Assembly (NCBI GenBank): GCA_024638655.1
Contig: JAHEJW010000009.1
Coordinates: 1 to 64,000 of the forward strand
DNA: 64,000 nucleotides
DNA from: a bacterium
GTDB lineage: Bacteria; Actinomycetota; Acidimicrobiia; Spongiisociales; ZC4RG35
Reading direction: 5' to 3'
Below are positions 19,284 through 28,692 of the stretch, in pieces; the first letter of the stretch is position 1, and every line of letters begins with the position of its first letter. A model generated the notes under the pieces. The model saw nothing but the letters and a program-made list of their open reading frames with translations. It was not told the origin of the DNA and searched no databases. Both the position numbers and the translations under genes were made by a program.

Positions 19284-19593
19284 CGATGCGACTGCGAGCC
19301 TGGGAGATCCAATCCCGGGCCCGACTGGCGCTCACCCCAGCTGCCTCGGCGACCGAGTCAGGAGACGCCTTCGCCAGAGCTTCAATCCCGGTGATTCCGG
19401 ACTCGATGAGTCGCGACTCGTAGACAGGGCCGATGCCGTCGATCGCTGCCAGAGGCTCGACATCCTCCACCGCACGAAAGCGTGGTGGCTCCGGCTCCCG
19501 CGAAGCGGCCACTGAAATGAAGCGGTCCCGCATCGCCCAGGCCACTGCCACGATCGCGCCCACCAATCCGACGATGCGCAGCAGTCTCTTCAT
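19276..19593 (-). CDS. Small membrane-anchored helix-hairpin-helix protein
   Basis: N-terminal TM; PLAAIDGIGPVYESRLIESGITGIEALAKASPDSVAEAAGVS; start chosen at MKRLLRIVG. Confidence 0.75.
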   Translation of the reverse strand: MKRLLRIVGLVGAIVAVAWAMRDRFISVAASREPEPPRFRAVEDVEPLAAIDGIGPVYESRLIESGITGIEALAKASPDSVAEAAGVSASRARDWISQARSRIGG

Positions 19594-19638
19594 TGCTCCA
19601 AGACTACCGCCCCTCGGCGGCTCCCCTAGCCTGGCGTC

Positions 19639-20655
19639 ATGAAGGTCGACTTCTACTTTCCCCCATCCCCGCCGGACGGAGCGGCGGAGGCCGCGGCCCG
19701 GGCGCGCGATCTCGGCTACGACGGCTTCTTCAGCGCAGAGACGCAATACGACCCGTTTCTTCCGCTGGCATTCGCGGCGAGGTCGGCTCCTGAGCTCGAG
19801 ATCGGCACGGCCATCGCCGTTGCCTTTCCCCGGTCCCCGATGGTCACGGCCATGACTGCTTGGGATCTTGCCCGGCTCTCGAAAGGGAAGTTCCTACTTG
19901 GGCTGGGGACCCAGGTCCGGGGTCACATCACCCGGCGGTTCAGCACCGACTGGACGAGCCCGGGGCCGAGGCTGAGGGAATACATCGAGTCGATGAGGGC
20001 GATCTGGGACACCTGGCAAAACGCTGCCCCACTCGAATACAAGGGCGAGTTCTACCAGTTCTCCCTGATGACGCCCTTCTTCAACCCAGGGCCAATTCCC
20101 AACCCGCGCATACCCGTCTACATCGCAGGAGTCGGCCCCTATTTGAGCGCACTGGCGGGGGAGACCTGTCAGGGTTTTCACGTCCATCCGTTCCATACCA
20201 CCGCCTATCTGGACCAGGTCGTCCTGCCCAAAATGCGAGATGGAGCCGAGCGAGCAGGGAGGTCGCTGGAAGACGTCGAACGGGTGACGACCGTGTTCGT
20301 CATGACGGGGACGGACGAGGCCGAGATCGAAGCTTCGAAGGCCGCGGTTCGACAGCAGATCGCCTTCTATGCCTCGACGCCGTCCTATCGCCCGGTCCTG
20401 GAGTCGAGCGGATGGGACTTCGGTGAGAAGCTGACCGCGCTCTCCAAGCGAGGCAAGTGGGACGAGATGCCCGGTATGGTTCCCGATGATGCCTTGACCG
20501 AGGTGGGAGTCGTAGCACCGGTAGATCAGCTGGGGAAAGCGATCAGGGAGAGATACGGGGACCGCGTCCAGCGCATCGGTCTCTACTCCCTCGGCTCGAT
20601 ACTCGATATCGACCCGGAGGCGCGGCGTCAGGTCGTAGGGGACCTCAAGGGCTGA
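19639..20655 (+). CDS. LLM-class F420-dependent oxidoreductase
   Basis: MKVDFYFPPSPPDGAAEAAARARDLGYDGFFSAETQYDPFLPL; GKFLLGLGTQVRGHITRRFSTDW. Confidence 0.92.
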   Translation: MKVDFYFPPSPPDGAAEAAARARDLGYDGFFSAETQYDPFLPLAFAARSAPELEIGTAIAVAFPRSPMVTAMTAWDLARLSKGKFLLGLGTQVRGHITRRFSTDWTSPGPRLREYIESMRAIWDTWQNAAPLEYKGEFYQFSLMTPFFNPGPIPNPRIPVYIAGVGPYLSALAGETCQGFHVHPFHTTAYLDQVVLPKMRDGAERAGRSLEDVERVTTVFVMTGTDEAEIEASKAAVRQQIAFYASTPSYRPVLESSGWDFGEKLTALSKRGKWDEMPGMVPDDALTEVGVVAPVDQLGKAIRERYGDRVQRIGLYSLGSILDIDPEARRQVVGDLKG

Positions 20656-20666
20656 GACCCCATCGT

Positions 20667-22217
20667 TCACCAAACCAGTGAGCGGCTGGTGTTCACGCGT
20701 GGGTCTGCGGCGGCTCTGCGCTCATCGCCATCGACCTCGATGATCGAAGCAGGCCCCCAACCGGGCTGCTGCTCGGTGAGTACCTCGACCTGGTGCCCTC
20801 GGTCATGAAGGCCCGCCAAGACCGTGTCAGGGACACCCGGCTCGATCGCCAGTCGCGGCCCCGATCCTGGGCCGAACTCGCTCATTGTCCAGCGAGGCGC
20901 CGCCATGGCATCGTCGAGGCTCTCGTTCCCGAGGATGGCTCTGGCCGCCACCTGTGCCACCAGCTGGGGCTGCACCGCCCCGCCCCTCGTGCCGAGAAGC
21001 CATCGAGGGAGCGAGCCTCCAGTCCAGAGGGTAGGGGAGAGGGTGTGCAGCGGGCGTTTCCCCGGCGCCACCTGATTGGGGTGACCTTTGGTGAGGCTGA
21101 AGCCGGCACCGCGGTCATGAAGCAGGAATCCGGACCGGGAGGCGCCGAGCGGTGAGCCGGTGCCGTGATAGTTCGACTGGATAAGTGAGACCGACAGCCC
21201 CTCCTGGTCGGCGACACAGAGATACGCCGTGCCCGATACCGCGCCGATCCTGTCCGGCCAGATTCCGGCGCGGTCGATCGTCACAGACGCGGCTGCGCGC
21301 TCCAGGCGGTCGCGATCTAGATAGAGATCGAGGGGGAGAGGCAGGTGGTCGGGGTCCGCCACAATGTCGTTGCGCTCCCAGGCCAGGCATCTGTATGACT
21401 CGATCAGAAGATGCCACCAGAGAGGGCTCTCCGAGTCTTCGGGAGGTTGCTGCATCTCGAAGACCGCCAGTGCGCCGGGACCGAGATAGCCCTGAGAGTT
21501 GGGGGGAATGGTCCAGGCAGTCAGACCCGCCACTTCGATCCCGATCGGCTCTACCCAGTCTGAGTGGTCTCGTTCCAGGTCGTCTCGAGTGATGATCCCG
21601 TCGACGGCCTCGATGATGTCCTCGCCGGGCGACCCGAGGTAGAAGGCCTCGCGGCCGCCGTCGGCCACACCCTCGAGCGTCTCGGCCAAATGCGGTCTCC
21701 TGACTGGCTCGCCGAGGCCAACCGGTTGGCCGGCCGGATAGAGGTCAGCAACTGCAGGGTTGGCGTGGTAAACGGATCGCTTCAGGGTGAAGGCCCTCGT
21801 CAGCTCGTCCGATGCCGCGAATCCTTCCCTGGCCAGCTCGATGGCCGGCCCGAGGGATGTAGCCAGCGACACACGACCAAACTCTTCGGCCATGGCGACC
21901 AGTCCGTCGACACACCCCGGGATCGTCACTGCGAGAGGGTGGTCCCTTGGGACGGTTCCCGATCGGCCGTCGACAAGGGCGGCATCGGCTCCCGAGCCGG
22001 CACGACCCGAGGCGTTGATCGCCCGGGGGCGCTCCCAACCCGGGTGGTGTATCAGGGCGAAGAGATCGCCGCCGACCCCACAAGTCTCTGGCGCGACGAC
22101 TCCCTGAGCGGCTATGGCGGCGATGACAGCATCGACTGCGTTGCCCCCGGCATCGAGAATGAGTTGCGCCGCCCGGGCACTCTCGTCATGTGGGGTGGCT
22201 ACGGCGCGACTTGTCAA
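20667..22217 (-). CDS. Gamma-glutamyltransferase family protein
   Basis: AAQLILDAGGNAVDAVIAAIAAQGVVAPETCGVGGDLFALIH; GTAYLCVADQEGLSVSLIQSNYHGTGSPL nucleophile region. Confidence 0.93.
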   Translation of the reverse strand: MTSRAVATPHDESARAAQLILDAGGNAVDAVIAAIAAQGVVAPETCGVGGDLFALIHHPGWERPRAINASGRAGSGADAALVDGRSGTVPRDHPLAVTIPGCVDGLVAMAEEFGRVSLATSLGPAIELAREGFAASDELTRAFTLKRSVYHANPAVADLYPAGQPVGLGEPVRRPHLAETLEGVADGGREAFYLGSPGEDIIEAVDGIITRDDLERDHSDWVEPIGIEVAGLTAWTIPPNSQGYLGPGALAVFEMQQPPEDSESPLWWHLLIESYRCLAWERNDIVADPDHLPLPLDLYLDRDRLERAAASVTIDRAGIWPDRIGAVSGTAYLCVADQEGLSVSLIQSNYHGTGSPLGASRSGFLLHDRGAGFSLTKGHPNQVAPGKRPLHTLSPTLWTGGSLPRWLLGTRGGAVQPQLVAQVAARAILGNESLDDAMAAPRWTMSEFGPGSGPRLAIEPGVPDTVLAGLHDRGHQVEVLTEQQPGWGPASIIEVDGDERRAAADPRVNTSRSLVW

Positions 22218-22834
22218 TGGAGCTTGATGTCGGGCAGGACCCTGTTCAGGGCGTCGAGGACGGCGCGGACGATCGCGCGGGTCTCATCGTCTTCGACGTA
22301 AGCAGATCCGATGAGCATTCTCTCGCTACCTTGGGATACCAGGACTATCTGGGCGACGGCGACCCTCCTGCCGCCGAGCATCGGCACGTCCATCGAAGTG
22401 ACCGCCAATGCCGTGCCACCCCGAATCGACTGTCGGAGGGCAGCCAGCGTTGCCTCGGCGATGAGCCTGGGGCGTGTGGAGTGTGCTGCGGCGCCCGAAG
22501 CCTTGCCTATGAGGAGACTGTCTTCCCATCGCATGGTGACCGTCAAATCCGCCGTCGCGCCGTCGACGGCCTCGGACACGTCGACGAGGGCCGGTCTGAT
22601 GCCACCCTCGATATCCGAGTCGGCCAACTGTACGACGGACACCACTCGTCGATCGATCTCGAGGTCGAAGAGCGCATGGCCCAGCGATTGGATGTCGCGA
22701 ACCAGCTGCTTGGGTGTCTTGGTACGTCTGGCCAGGACGTGGATCTCTTCGATGTGACCGTTGGGCGCCACGACTCGCGCCGCTTCTATGCCCTCGATCC
22801 GTCTGATCTTGTCCTGGAGAGAGGGGATATCCAT
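22214..22834 (-). CDS. Hypothetical protein with RIEG.EAARVV...EEIHVLA pattern
   Basis: Overlaps the downstream GGT gene by ATGA; start chosen at MDIPSLQDKIRRIEGIEAARVV. Confidence 0.75.
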   Translation of the reverse strand: MDIPSLQDKIRRIEGIEAARVVAPNGHIEEIHVLARRTKTPKQLVRDIQSLGHALFDLEIDRRVVSVVQLADSDIEGGIRPALVDVSEAVDGATADLTVTMRWEDSLLIGKASGAAAHSTRPRLIAEATLAALRQSIRGGTALAVTSMDVPMLGGRRVAVAQIVLVSQGSERMLIGSAYVEDDETRAIVRAVLDALNRVLPDIKLH

Positions 22835-23020
22835 CGTCGTGGGCCAGCGTACCGGTCTCAAGCGGTGGTCCCCGACCACTTCGCGTAAGTATCTCGCCTT
22901 GTGGGCACGACCCCAGCCGTATAGATTGACCTTGCTGGAAGCGCTATTTGGACAAGTGGGGCAATCGGCCTTTGGCCGCTTGCCAGACCCGTGGCGGGCG
23001 AAGTCAGGGGCCTTTTGACA

Positions 23021-23172
23021 TTTCAGGGTTCCCGAGGTTTCGGGAGCAAGGGGTGAGCCCGGCGTGAACGTCGGCCGACAACGTCAGCGAACGCCCACTA
23101 CCTAGCGGAGCGGATGGTCTCCACCGGCATGCAAAGCCGGTGCAAAAAAGACATCGAAGGTGAGCGTGTGAT
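23021..23172 (+). ncRNA. Candidate structured 5' leader (class not assigned)
   Basis: cccga-ggtt-tcggg (23031-23044), ccggcg-tgaa-cgtcgg (about 23059-23074), and nested gatg.gtct..caccggc-atgcaaa-gccggtg..agacatc (about 23113-23154) hairpins in a roughly 400-nt intergenic region. Confidence 0.35.
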
Positions 23173-23262
23173 ATGAAGGCCCGTTTGGTCCGAATTCTCG
23201 CAGCCGCAGCCAGCCTCGCAGCATTGATTGCAGCGGGCTCGGCGTCAATGAAGATCGGTTGA
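23173..23262 (+). CDS. 29-aa micro-ORF resembling a Sec signal peptide: MKARLVRILAAAASLAALIAAGSASMKIG
   Basis: ATG with upstream gaaggtgag; positively charged N-region, Ala/Leu-rich core, A-x-A-like end; TGA at 23260-23262. Confidence 0.45.
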   Translation: MKARLVRILAAAASLAALIAAGSASMKIG

Positions 23263-23294
23263 TGATTGACGCCGGGTCACCATCCCGATAGGGC

Positions 23295-24716
23295 ATGATG
23301 TCAGACCCCTGGGGTCCCATGAGTTTGTTCGAAAAACTGGCTATCCGGCTCACACAGCGGCGTTATCCGCCGTCGGTGATACGCAAGATCAAGATCGCGA
23401 TTCCCTACGCGCTCATAGGTCTCGTGGTGCTCGCCGCCAGCTTCATCTGGTCTGAGATGCCGTCGTGGCCGGTGTGGGGTCTCTTCGCCGTCTTGTTCGT
23501 GATCCTCGAGATGTTCACCGTCGAAGTGAACGACCGGCTCTTCATCAGCTCTTCGATCATGGTCATCATGACCGCGGGGACGATCTTCGCCATCCAACCC
23601 GATTCCAACGCCACCTTCGCCATGGCCTTGATGGCCGCCACCGGCTCATTCGTCCCAGAGGACTTCAGACAGGGGAGGTTCTTCCAACCCATATCCAACT
23701 TCGGGCAGCTGGCGGCATGTGGTGCGGCGGGCGGCCTGGTACTCGATCTCGGTCTTGGCCACATCGAACGGATCTCGACCGACAGCCTGCTCCAGGTGGC
23801 CCTCTTTGCTGCACTGGCCTCGATCGCCTACGTCACCATCAACAACCTGCTGGTTCGGCAAGCGGTGAAGACGGTCTACGGAAGCCGCAATCTGCAGCCC
23901 TGGTCGCAGATGAACATCCTCATGGGAGGTCAGGGCGCCATGGGACTGCTGGGTGGTCTGATCGGCGCCGCCTACTTGATCGCCGGTCAGCCCCCCGCCG
24001 TGCTCGTACTCATGGTGGCCGTCTACGGGATCGGACATCTCTCGCTCTACGCCTTCGCCCAGCTGAGAGAGTCGCATCTGTCCGCGATCCGGGGGTTTGT
24101 CAAGACCCTGGAGGCCAAAGACATGTACACCCGGGGCCATACCGAGAGAGTGGCCTTCTTCGCTCAAATGATTGGTGCGGAACTCGGCTTCAGTGGAACC
24201 CAGCAGGAGCGGGTGAAGTGGGCCGCGCTGATTCACGACCTCGGCAAACTGGCCGTGCCCACCGAGCTCATTCGAAAGAAGGGCCGTCTCGAGAAGGAGG
24301 AGTACGACCAGATGAAACAACACGCCCATCTGGTCGAGGAGATCCTCGCCGAGGTCGATTTCCTCCAGCCAATGGTGGAGATCGCTTCCGGCCATCACAG
24401 CCACTACGACGGGAATGGATACGGGGGCCGAGGGCACACCGAAGGCGAGACCCCCAGTCTCGAGGCTTGCATCGTTGGGGTCGCCGACGCCTTCGACGCA
24501 ATGACGTCTGCCCGGTCCTATCGGATGGCCCTCTCTCAGGAGTACGCCCTCGACGAGTTGCGGACCAACGCCGGTGGCCAGTTTCACCCGGAGGTCGTCG
24601 ACGCCTTCGAACGGGCGTTGGGCAAGCAGGGTCGCAGCTGGGGCGCCCCTCATGTGAACGACGAAGAGATGGCAAGGAGACTCGCCGAGGATCCGGAGTA
24701 CACCATCTATGGCTAG
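23295..24716 (+). CDS. Membrane HD-GYP domain phosphodiesterase
   Basis: Multi-TM N-terminus; GHTERVAFFAQMIGAELG, HDLGKLAVPTELI, HHSHYDGNGYGG, VADAFDAMTSARSYR. Confidence 0.93.
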   Translation: MMSDPWGPMSLFEKLAIRLTQRRYPPSVIRKIKIAIPYALIGLVVLAASFIWSEMPSWPVWGLFAVLFVILEMFTVEVNDRLFISSSIMVIMTAGTIFAIQPDSNATFAMALMAATGSFVPEDFRQGRFFQPISNFGQLAACGAAGGLVLDLGLGHIERISTDSLLQVALFAALASIAYVTINNLLVRQAVKTVYGSRNLQPWSQMNILMGGQGAMGLLGGLIGAAYLIAGQPPAVLVLMVAVYGIGHLSLYAFAQLRESHLSAIRGFVKTLEAKDMYTRGHTERVAFFAQMIGAELGFSGTQQERVKWAALIHDLGKLAVPTELIRKKGRLEKEEYDQMKQHAHLVEEILAEVDFLQPMVEIASGHHSHYDGNGYGGRGHTEGETPSLEACIVGVADAFDAMTSARSYRMALSQEYALDELRTNAGGQFHPEVVDAFERALGKQGRSWGAPHVNDEEMARRLAEDPEYTIYG

Positions 24717-25953
24717 CTGGAGCCCTCGAACCGTCGCTGCCCTCTCGTGGCTCTTCCCCGTCGGCGCACTTCTGATCGGCGTCTTGAGTGCCACCCGAGC
24801 AACCACCGACCAGGGGTCCATGCTCCTCGCGGCGGCAGCACTCGTGGTCGGCTCGCTCGTAGGGGTGGCGACATCGAACTCCGGGAATCGGTTCACGACG
24901 GGTCTGGCCGTCGCCGCGGCCATTCCGTTCGTCTTTTCGGATGCCACCGGTGTCGATTTGCCTGCCACCATCACCGCCTACGGGGTGGGTCTCGCCGCGG
25001 TCTGGGCCCTGCGCCTCTCTCGCGGCGAGAGTCATTCGGAGCTCCTTCCGACGATGGCCCGGCGTTTGGTCGGATATCTGACCTACGCCACCGTGTACGC
25101 CGCAATGAGGGTCGGGGAGTTCGCCTCTCTGGACGGCGGCTGGGGGGACCTGGTCCCCTTCCTCTTCGCACTCATGGCTTGGCTGGCGGTAGAAATAGTT
25201 CTGCGGGCAATGCTGGTCCTCGGACCGAGAGAGCTCTCGCGGACTTACCTGGCCCGTGCTTTGATCCACGATCTCAACGCCTTCGTCGGTCTGGTTCTCA
25301 CCGGGGCTCTGTTTGGCGAGCTCTATCCGGTCATAGACTGGTGGGCACTCCCGATCGCGCTTCTGCCGTACTCGTTCGCCCACTCCGCCTTCAAGAGGCT
25401 CCAGGAGACCAAGGTCACCTACAAGCAGACCATCAGGGCCCTGGCGCGCATACCCGAGGTCTCCGGCCTCGGCGTCGACGGTCACGCCGATCGGACGACT
25501 GCTCTGGCCACGTCAGTGGCCAAGGAGATGGGGCTGGGCCCATCACAGGTGGAAAACGTCGAGTACGCAGGCCTGATGCACGACATTGGCCGGGTCAGCC
25601 TCAACGAGCCTCAGATCCTCAAGCGCGGATTCACGCCTGAAGACCTGGCACGCTGGAGCTCGGAGATCATCGCGGAGTCTCCCTATCTCGAGCGGGTCGC
25701 CCAGGACGTGTTGCATCAGTACGAGCCATACCGGCGCCCGGGTCAACAGGATGACCCCGATGTGTCGACGGTGTCCCGGATCGTCAAGGTCGCGGCGGCA
25801 TACGACTGGAGGGTCCACCTCGATCGGATCTCGCCGTTGGAGGCGTTGGAGGACCTGCATGCGGGCGCCGCCTACGAGTACGACCCCGAGGTCGTTGCCT
25901 CGTTACGACGGTTGCTGGAGACGCGAGGTGTGCTGACGCCCGTGCGCGTCTGA
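24709..25953 (+). CDS. Membrane HD-domain protein with degenerate GYP region
   Basis: Multi-TM N-terminus; MHDIGRVSLNEPQILKRGFTPEDLARWSSEI; HQYEPYRRPGQQ in place of HHE.xDGxGYP. Overlaps the upstream HD-GYP gene. Confidence 0.85.
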   Translation: MASWSPRTVAALSWLFPVGALLIGVLSATRATTDQGSMLLAAAALVVGSLVGVATSNSGNRFTTGLAVAAAIPFVFSDATGVDLPATITAYGVGLAAVWALRLSRGESHSELLPTMARRLVGYLTYATVYAAMRVGEFASLDGGWGDLVPFLFALMAWLAVEIVLRAMLVLGPRELSRTYLARALIHDLNAFVGLVLTGALFGELYPVIDWWALPIALLPYSFAHSAFKRLQETKVTYKQTIRALARIPEVSGLGVDGHADRTTALATSVAKEMGLGPSQVENVEYAGLMHDIGRVSLNEPQILKRGFTPEDLARWSSEIIAESPYLERVAQDVLHQYEPYRRPGQQDDPDVSTVSRIVKVAAAYDWRVHLDRISPLEALEDLHAGAAYEYDPEVVASLRRLLETRGVLTPVRV

Positions 25954-25955
25954 GG

Positions 25956-26555
25956 TCACTCGGAGGGCGGTCTCGTCGCCGATCCAGCCTGGGCGCTCGC
26001 TCCGCGGCGGAACCACCTCCTCGGCCTTCGAAGCTCGTGTTCGAGGAAGACCCCGAGCCCCAGCGCCAGGAATATGTCGCCCAGGCTGATCACCTCGCCG
26101 ATCCCGACCAGCCGCAGCGGGACGACGTCTGCGAGAAAGGTGAGGCTCGAGCCTTCCTCCAGGAGCACATGCTTGTAAGTGCCGGAGAGGTCTGGCTCGG
26201 CGACGGTGAACCCACTCGCCACCTCGGCAGCCCCGGCCAGCACGGGCATACCTCCGTTGAGGGCTATGACGGTGAAGTTCATGAGGACACCGAGCCCGGC
26301 CAGCCACATTCCGGGTGAGGATCTGTTGAGGATCACCAGGGCCATGAGGAGGACAAAGGAGCCGAGGATCATCACCAGCCCCGCGGTCTCAGACCAGGGC
26401 TCGGCGGGTAGGAGGCGTGTGCCTGCCTGCAGTCCAAAAGCCAGGAAGAGCAACCACCACGCCTTGAGCTCGATATCGCCGAGATTGACCAGATGCCCGC
26501 CGCGCAGCATCGATATGGCAAGAGCAAAGAAGAGGACGATCGCGAGCCATAGCAT
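25956..26555 (-). CDS. DUF5317-like multi-pass membrane protein
   Basis: MLWLAIVLFFALAISMLRGGHLVNLGDIELKAWWLLFLAFGLQ; NGGMPV motif. Confidence 0.8.
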   Translation of the reverse strand: MLWLAIVLFFALAISMLRGGHLVNLGDIELKAWWLLFLAFGLQAGTRLLPAEPWSETAGLVMILGSFVLLMALVILNRSSPGMWLAGLGVLMNFTVIALNGGMPVLAGAAEVASGFTVAEPDLSGTYKHVLLEEGSSLTFLADVVPLRLVGIGEVISLGDIFLALGLGVFLEHELRRPRRWFRRGASAQAGSATRPPSE

Positions 26556-26602
26556 GGAGACCGTGACGCTATCAGAGCATTGGACATTCGCCAGGGGTCG
26601 TA

Positions 26603-27373
26603 ATGAGCGTTGACTACCAGGTGGCCGGGGCCCGGGCGACCATCACCATCAACGACCCCGAGCGCCGTAATCCGATGTCTGTGGAGACCATGGCGGGCCT
26701 GGTGGAGGCGACGAGATCTGCTCTGTCCGATCCGGAGGTGAAGGTCATCGTCTACACCGGGGCGGGGGATCGATCATTCTCCGCCGGTGGAGATCTCTCC
26801 GGTTCCTTTGCCGACGATCCCATTGGGCTTCATAGATCGCGCGGCAAGCTGGCCGACTTGTTCCGCATGATGCTGCGTGGCGGCAAACCCACCGTGGCCA
26901 GGGTGAACGGACATGCTCTCGCTGGTGGGTTCGGACTGGCCGTCGCGTGTGACGTCACGATCTGTGTAGACGACGCCAAGCTGGGGACCACCGAAGTCGG
27001 GGTTGGGCTTTGGCCAATGATGATCTCGGCGATCCTCGTCAGGGTGATGCCACGCAAGGCCGCCTTGGAGATGATGCTCACCGGCCGGATGATCGACCCC
27101 GATGAGGCGATGAGGCTCGGCGCCGTGAGTCGAGTGGTGACCCGTGGGGAGCTCGACGAGGCGGTCGACGATGTGGTGGAGGCGTTGGCCGCTGCGAGCC
27201 CAGCGACTTTGATGATCGGCAAGGACAGCTTCATCTCGATGGCCGATGCGTCCCTCGATACAGCGCTCGACAGACTCCAGGGGGGTTTGACTGAGACGAT
27301 CCTCACCGAGGACGCGACCGAGGGGGTGAGCGCGTTTCTCGAGAAGCGGCCCCCTGAGTGGAAAGGCCGATAG
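26603..27373 (+). CDS. Enoyl-CoA hydratase/isomerase family protein
   Basis: TGAGDRSFSAGGDLSGS; RVNGHALAGGFGLAVACDVTICVDDAKLGTTEVGVGLWPMMI. Confidence 0.93.
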   Translation: MSVDYQVAGARATITINDPERRNPMSVETMAGLVEATRSALSDPEVKVIVYTGAGDRSFSAGGDLSGSFADDPIGLHRSRGKLADLFRMMLRGGKPTVARVNGHALAGGFGLAVACDVTICVDDAKLGTTEVGVGLWPMMISAILVRVMPRKAALEMMLTGRMIDPDEAMRLGAVSRVVTRGELDEAVDDVVEALAAASPATLMIGKDSFISMADASLDTALDRLQGGLTETILTEDATEGVSAFLEKRPPEWKGR

Positions 27374-27430
27374 CGGCCCCATATCGGCTCCTGGGTTTTC
27401 ACTGGTCTATCGACGCTCCCGATTTAGCCT

Positions 27431-28141
27431 TTGATCGTGCGGAGGAACATCCAGGTCTTCGGGTGGACGCTCATCTGGAGCGGCGTATTCATCTTCGGCT
27501 ATCTCGGTTGGCAGTTGTTCGGAACGGGCCTGGTCAACGCCGGGGTTCAGCAGGCGGCCAAGGAGAATCTTCGTCAGGTCTTCGAAGAGAACCTCCCTCC
27601 AGAAGTCGAGCTGGTGAATGCCGAGGAGTTCCTCGGCCCGGAGGTGCCCTCCGATCCAGAGGTCCCCGATCAAGTCGACTTCCACCCCGAGGAGGTGCCT
27701 GGCCAGGGCGAGGAGCTCGCTCTCCTCAGAATCCCAAAGATCGGTGTCGACGAGGTGCTCTTCGAAGGGGTGGGTCGGGAGACTCTCAAGAACGGGCCAG
27801 GTCATATGGAGAACACCCCGATTCCCGGTCAGCCCGGAAACTCGGTCTTGTCAGGGCACAGGACGACCTATGGGAGCCCGTTCTTCGATTTCGACCTTCT
27901 CGAGAGCGGGGACCGCATCGAGGTAGAGACCTCGATCGGCACTCACGTCTACGAGATACGTGAGATCATCGTCGTCGAGCCGACAGACGTTTGGGTAACC
28001 GACAGCCGTCCGGGTGGGTGGTTGACCCTCACGACGTGCAACCCCAAATTCTCCGCCCGTCAGCGGCTGGTCGTATTCGCCGAAATGGTCGCGGGCCCCA
28101 ACCTCGGCTTCGTCGAACTGCACAAGCAGAAATTCAGCTGA
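27431..28141 (+). CDS. Class E sortase
   Basis: TTG start; TM; LALLRIPKIGVDEVLFEGV, GHMENTPIPGQPGNSVLSGHRTTYGSPF, LTTCNPKFSARQRLVVFAEM (TLxTC catalytic Cys). Confidence 0.93.
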   Translation: MIVRRNIQVFGWTLIWSGVFIFGYLGWQLFGTGLVNAGVQQAAKENLRQVFEENLPPEVELVNAEEFLGPEVPSDPEVPDQVDFHPEEVPGQGEELALLRIPKIGVDEVLFEGVGRETLKNGPGHMENTPIPGQPGNSVLSGHRTTYGSPFFDFDLLESGDRIEVETSIGTHVYEIREIIVVEPTDVWVTDSRPGGWLTLTTCNPKFSARQRLVVFAEMVAGPNLGFVELHKQKFS

Positions 28142-28619
28142 ACGGAGACGTCAGCTCATTGAGAGCCTGCTCGTCGAGGATTCCGTTGAAGACGTCGGTG
28201 ATGAACCCCTCCGGGTCGATGATGTACGTGACCGGGAGCCCGAGCCGCGGGTAGGCGTCTTCGAATTCGGGGTTTCCCAGTGCGAGTGGATATGTCGCGT
28301 CGATCTCCCTCGCGAACGAGATCGCTGACGTCCGAGTGTCATCGACGGCAACTCCGATCACCTTCACGTCCGGTCTCTGATCGCTGAATGCCGAAAGCTC
28401 GGGGATCTCGGTGCGACAGGGGATGCACCACGACGCCCACAGATTGAGGACCAGCAGCCGGCCGTCGTTCTCGAGGTGCTCGGTCAGTTCGAAGACCTGG
28501 CCATCGATGACATGTACCGCGAAGCCAGGCGCCGACAGGCCCACGCTGGCTCGAGGAGTGTCGCCACTGCGCACCAGCCAGGCGACGAGTAGGCCGGCTA
28601 GGACCACCCCGAGGAACAC
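28134..28619 (-). CDS. TlpA/ResA-like membrane-anchored thioredoxin
   Basis: LLVLNLWASWCIPCRTEIPELSAFSD; GLPVTYIIDPEGFI. Confidence 0.93.
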   Translation of the reverse strand: MFLGVVLAGLLVAWLVRSGDTPRASVGLSAPGFAVHVIDGQVFELTEHLENDGRLLVLNLWASWCIPCRTEIPELSAFSDQRPDVKVIGVAVDDTRTSAISFAREIDATYPLALGNPEFEDAYPRLGLPVTYIIDPEGFITDVFNGILDEQALNELTSPFS

Positions 28620-28692
28620 CCCGGTGAGTTTGAGGCTCGGGCGCGGTAGCGGGCCCGGGTCTACCGGTGCCTCGACTGAGCCCGGTCCTGTC

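Noticed and set aside
23121-23156. caccggcatgcaaagccggtgcaaaaaagac as a GEMM-I (c-di-GMP-I) riboswitch core or terminator
   Set aside because: GCAAAGCC is reminiscent, but the GGTAGC half and correct order are missing; the tract after the stem is A-rich rather than U-rich, so it is not a + strand intrinsic terminator.
23465-25485. Large overlapping ORFs (436 aa +, 442 aa - and 405 aa -) across the HD-GYP genes
   Set aside because: Arg/Gly/Pro-rich shadow frames of the HD-GYP genes, typical of high-GC DNA; no family motifs.
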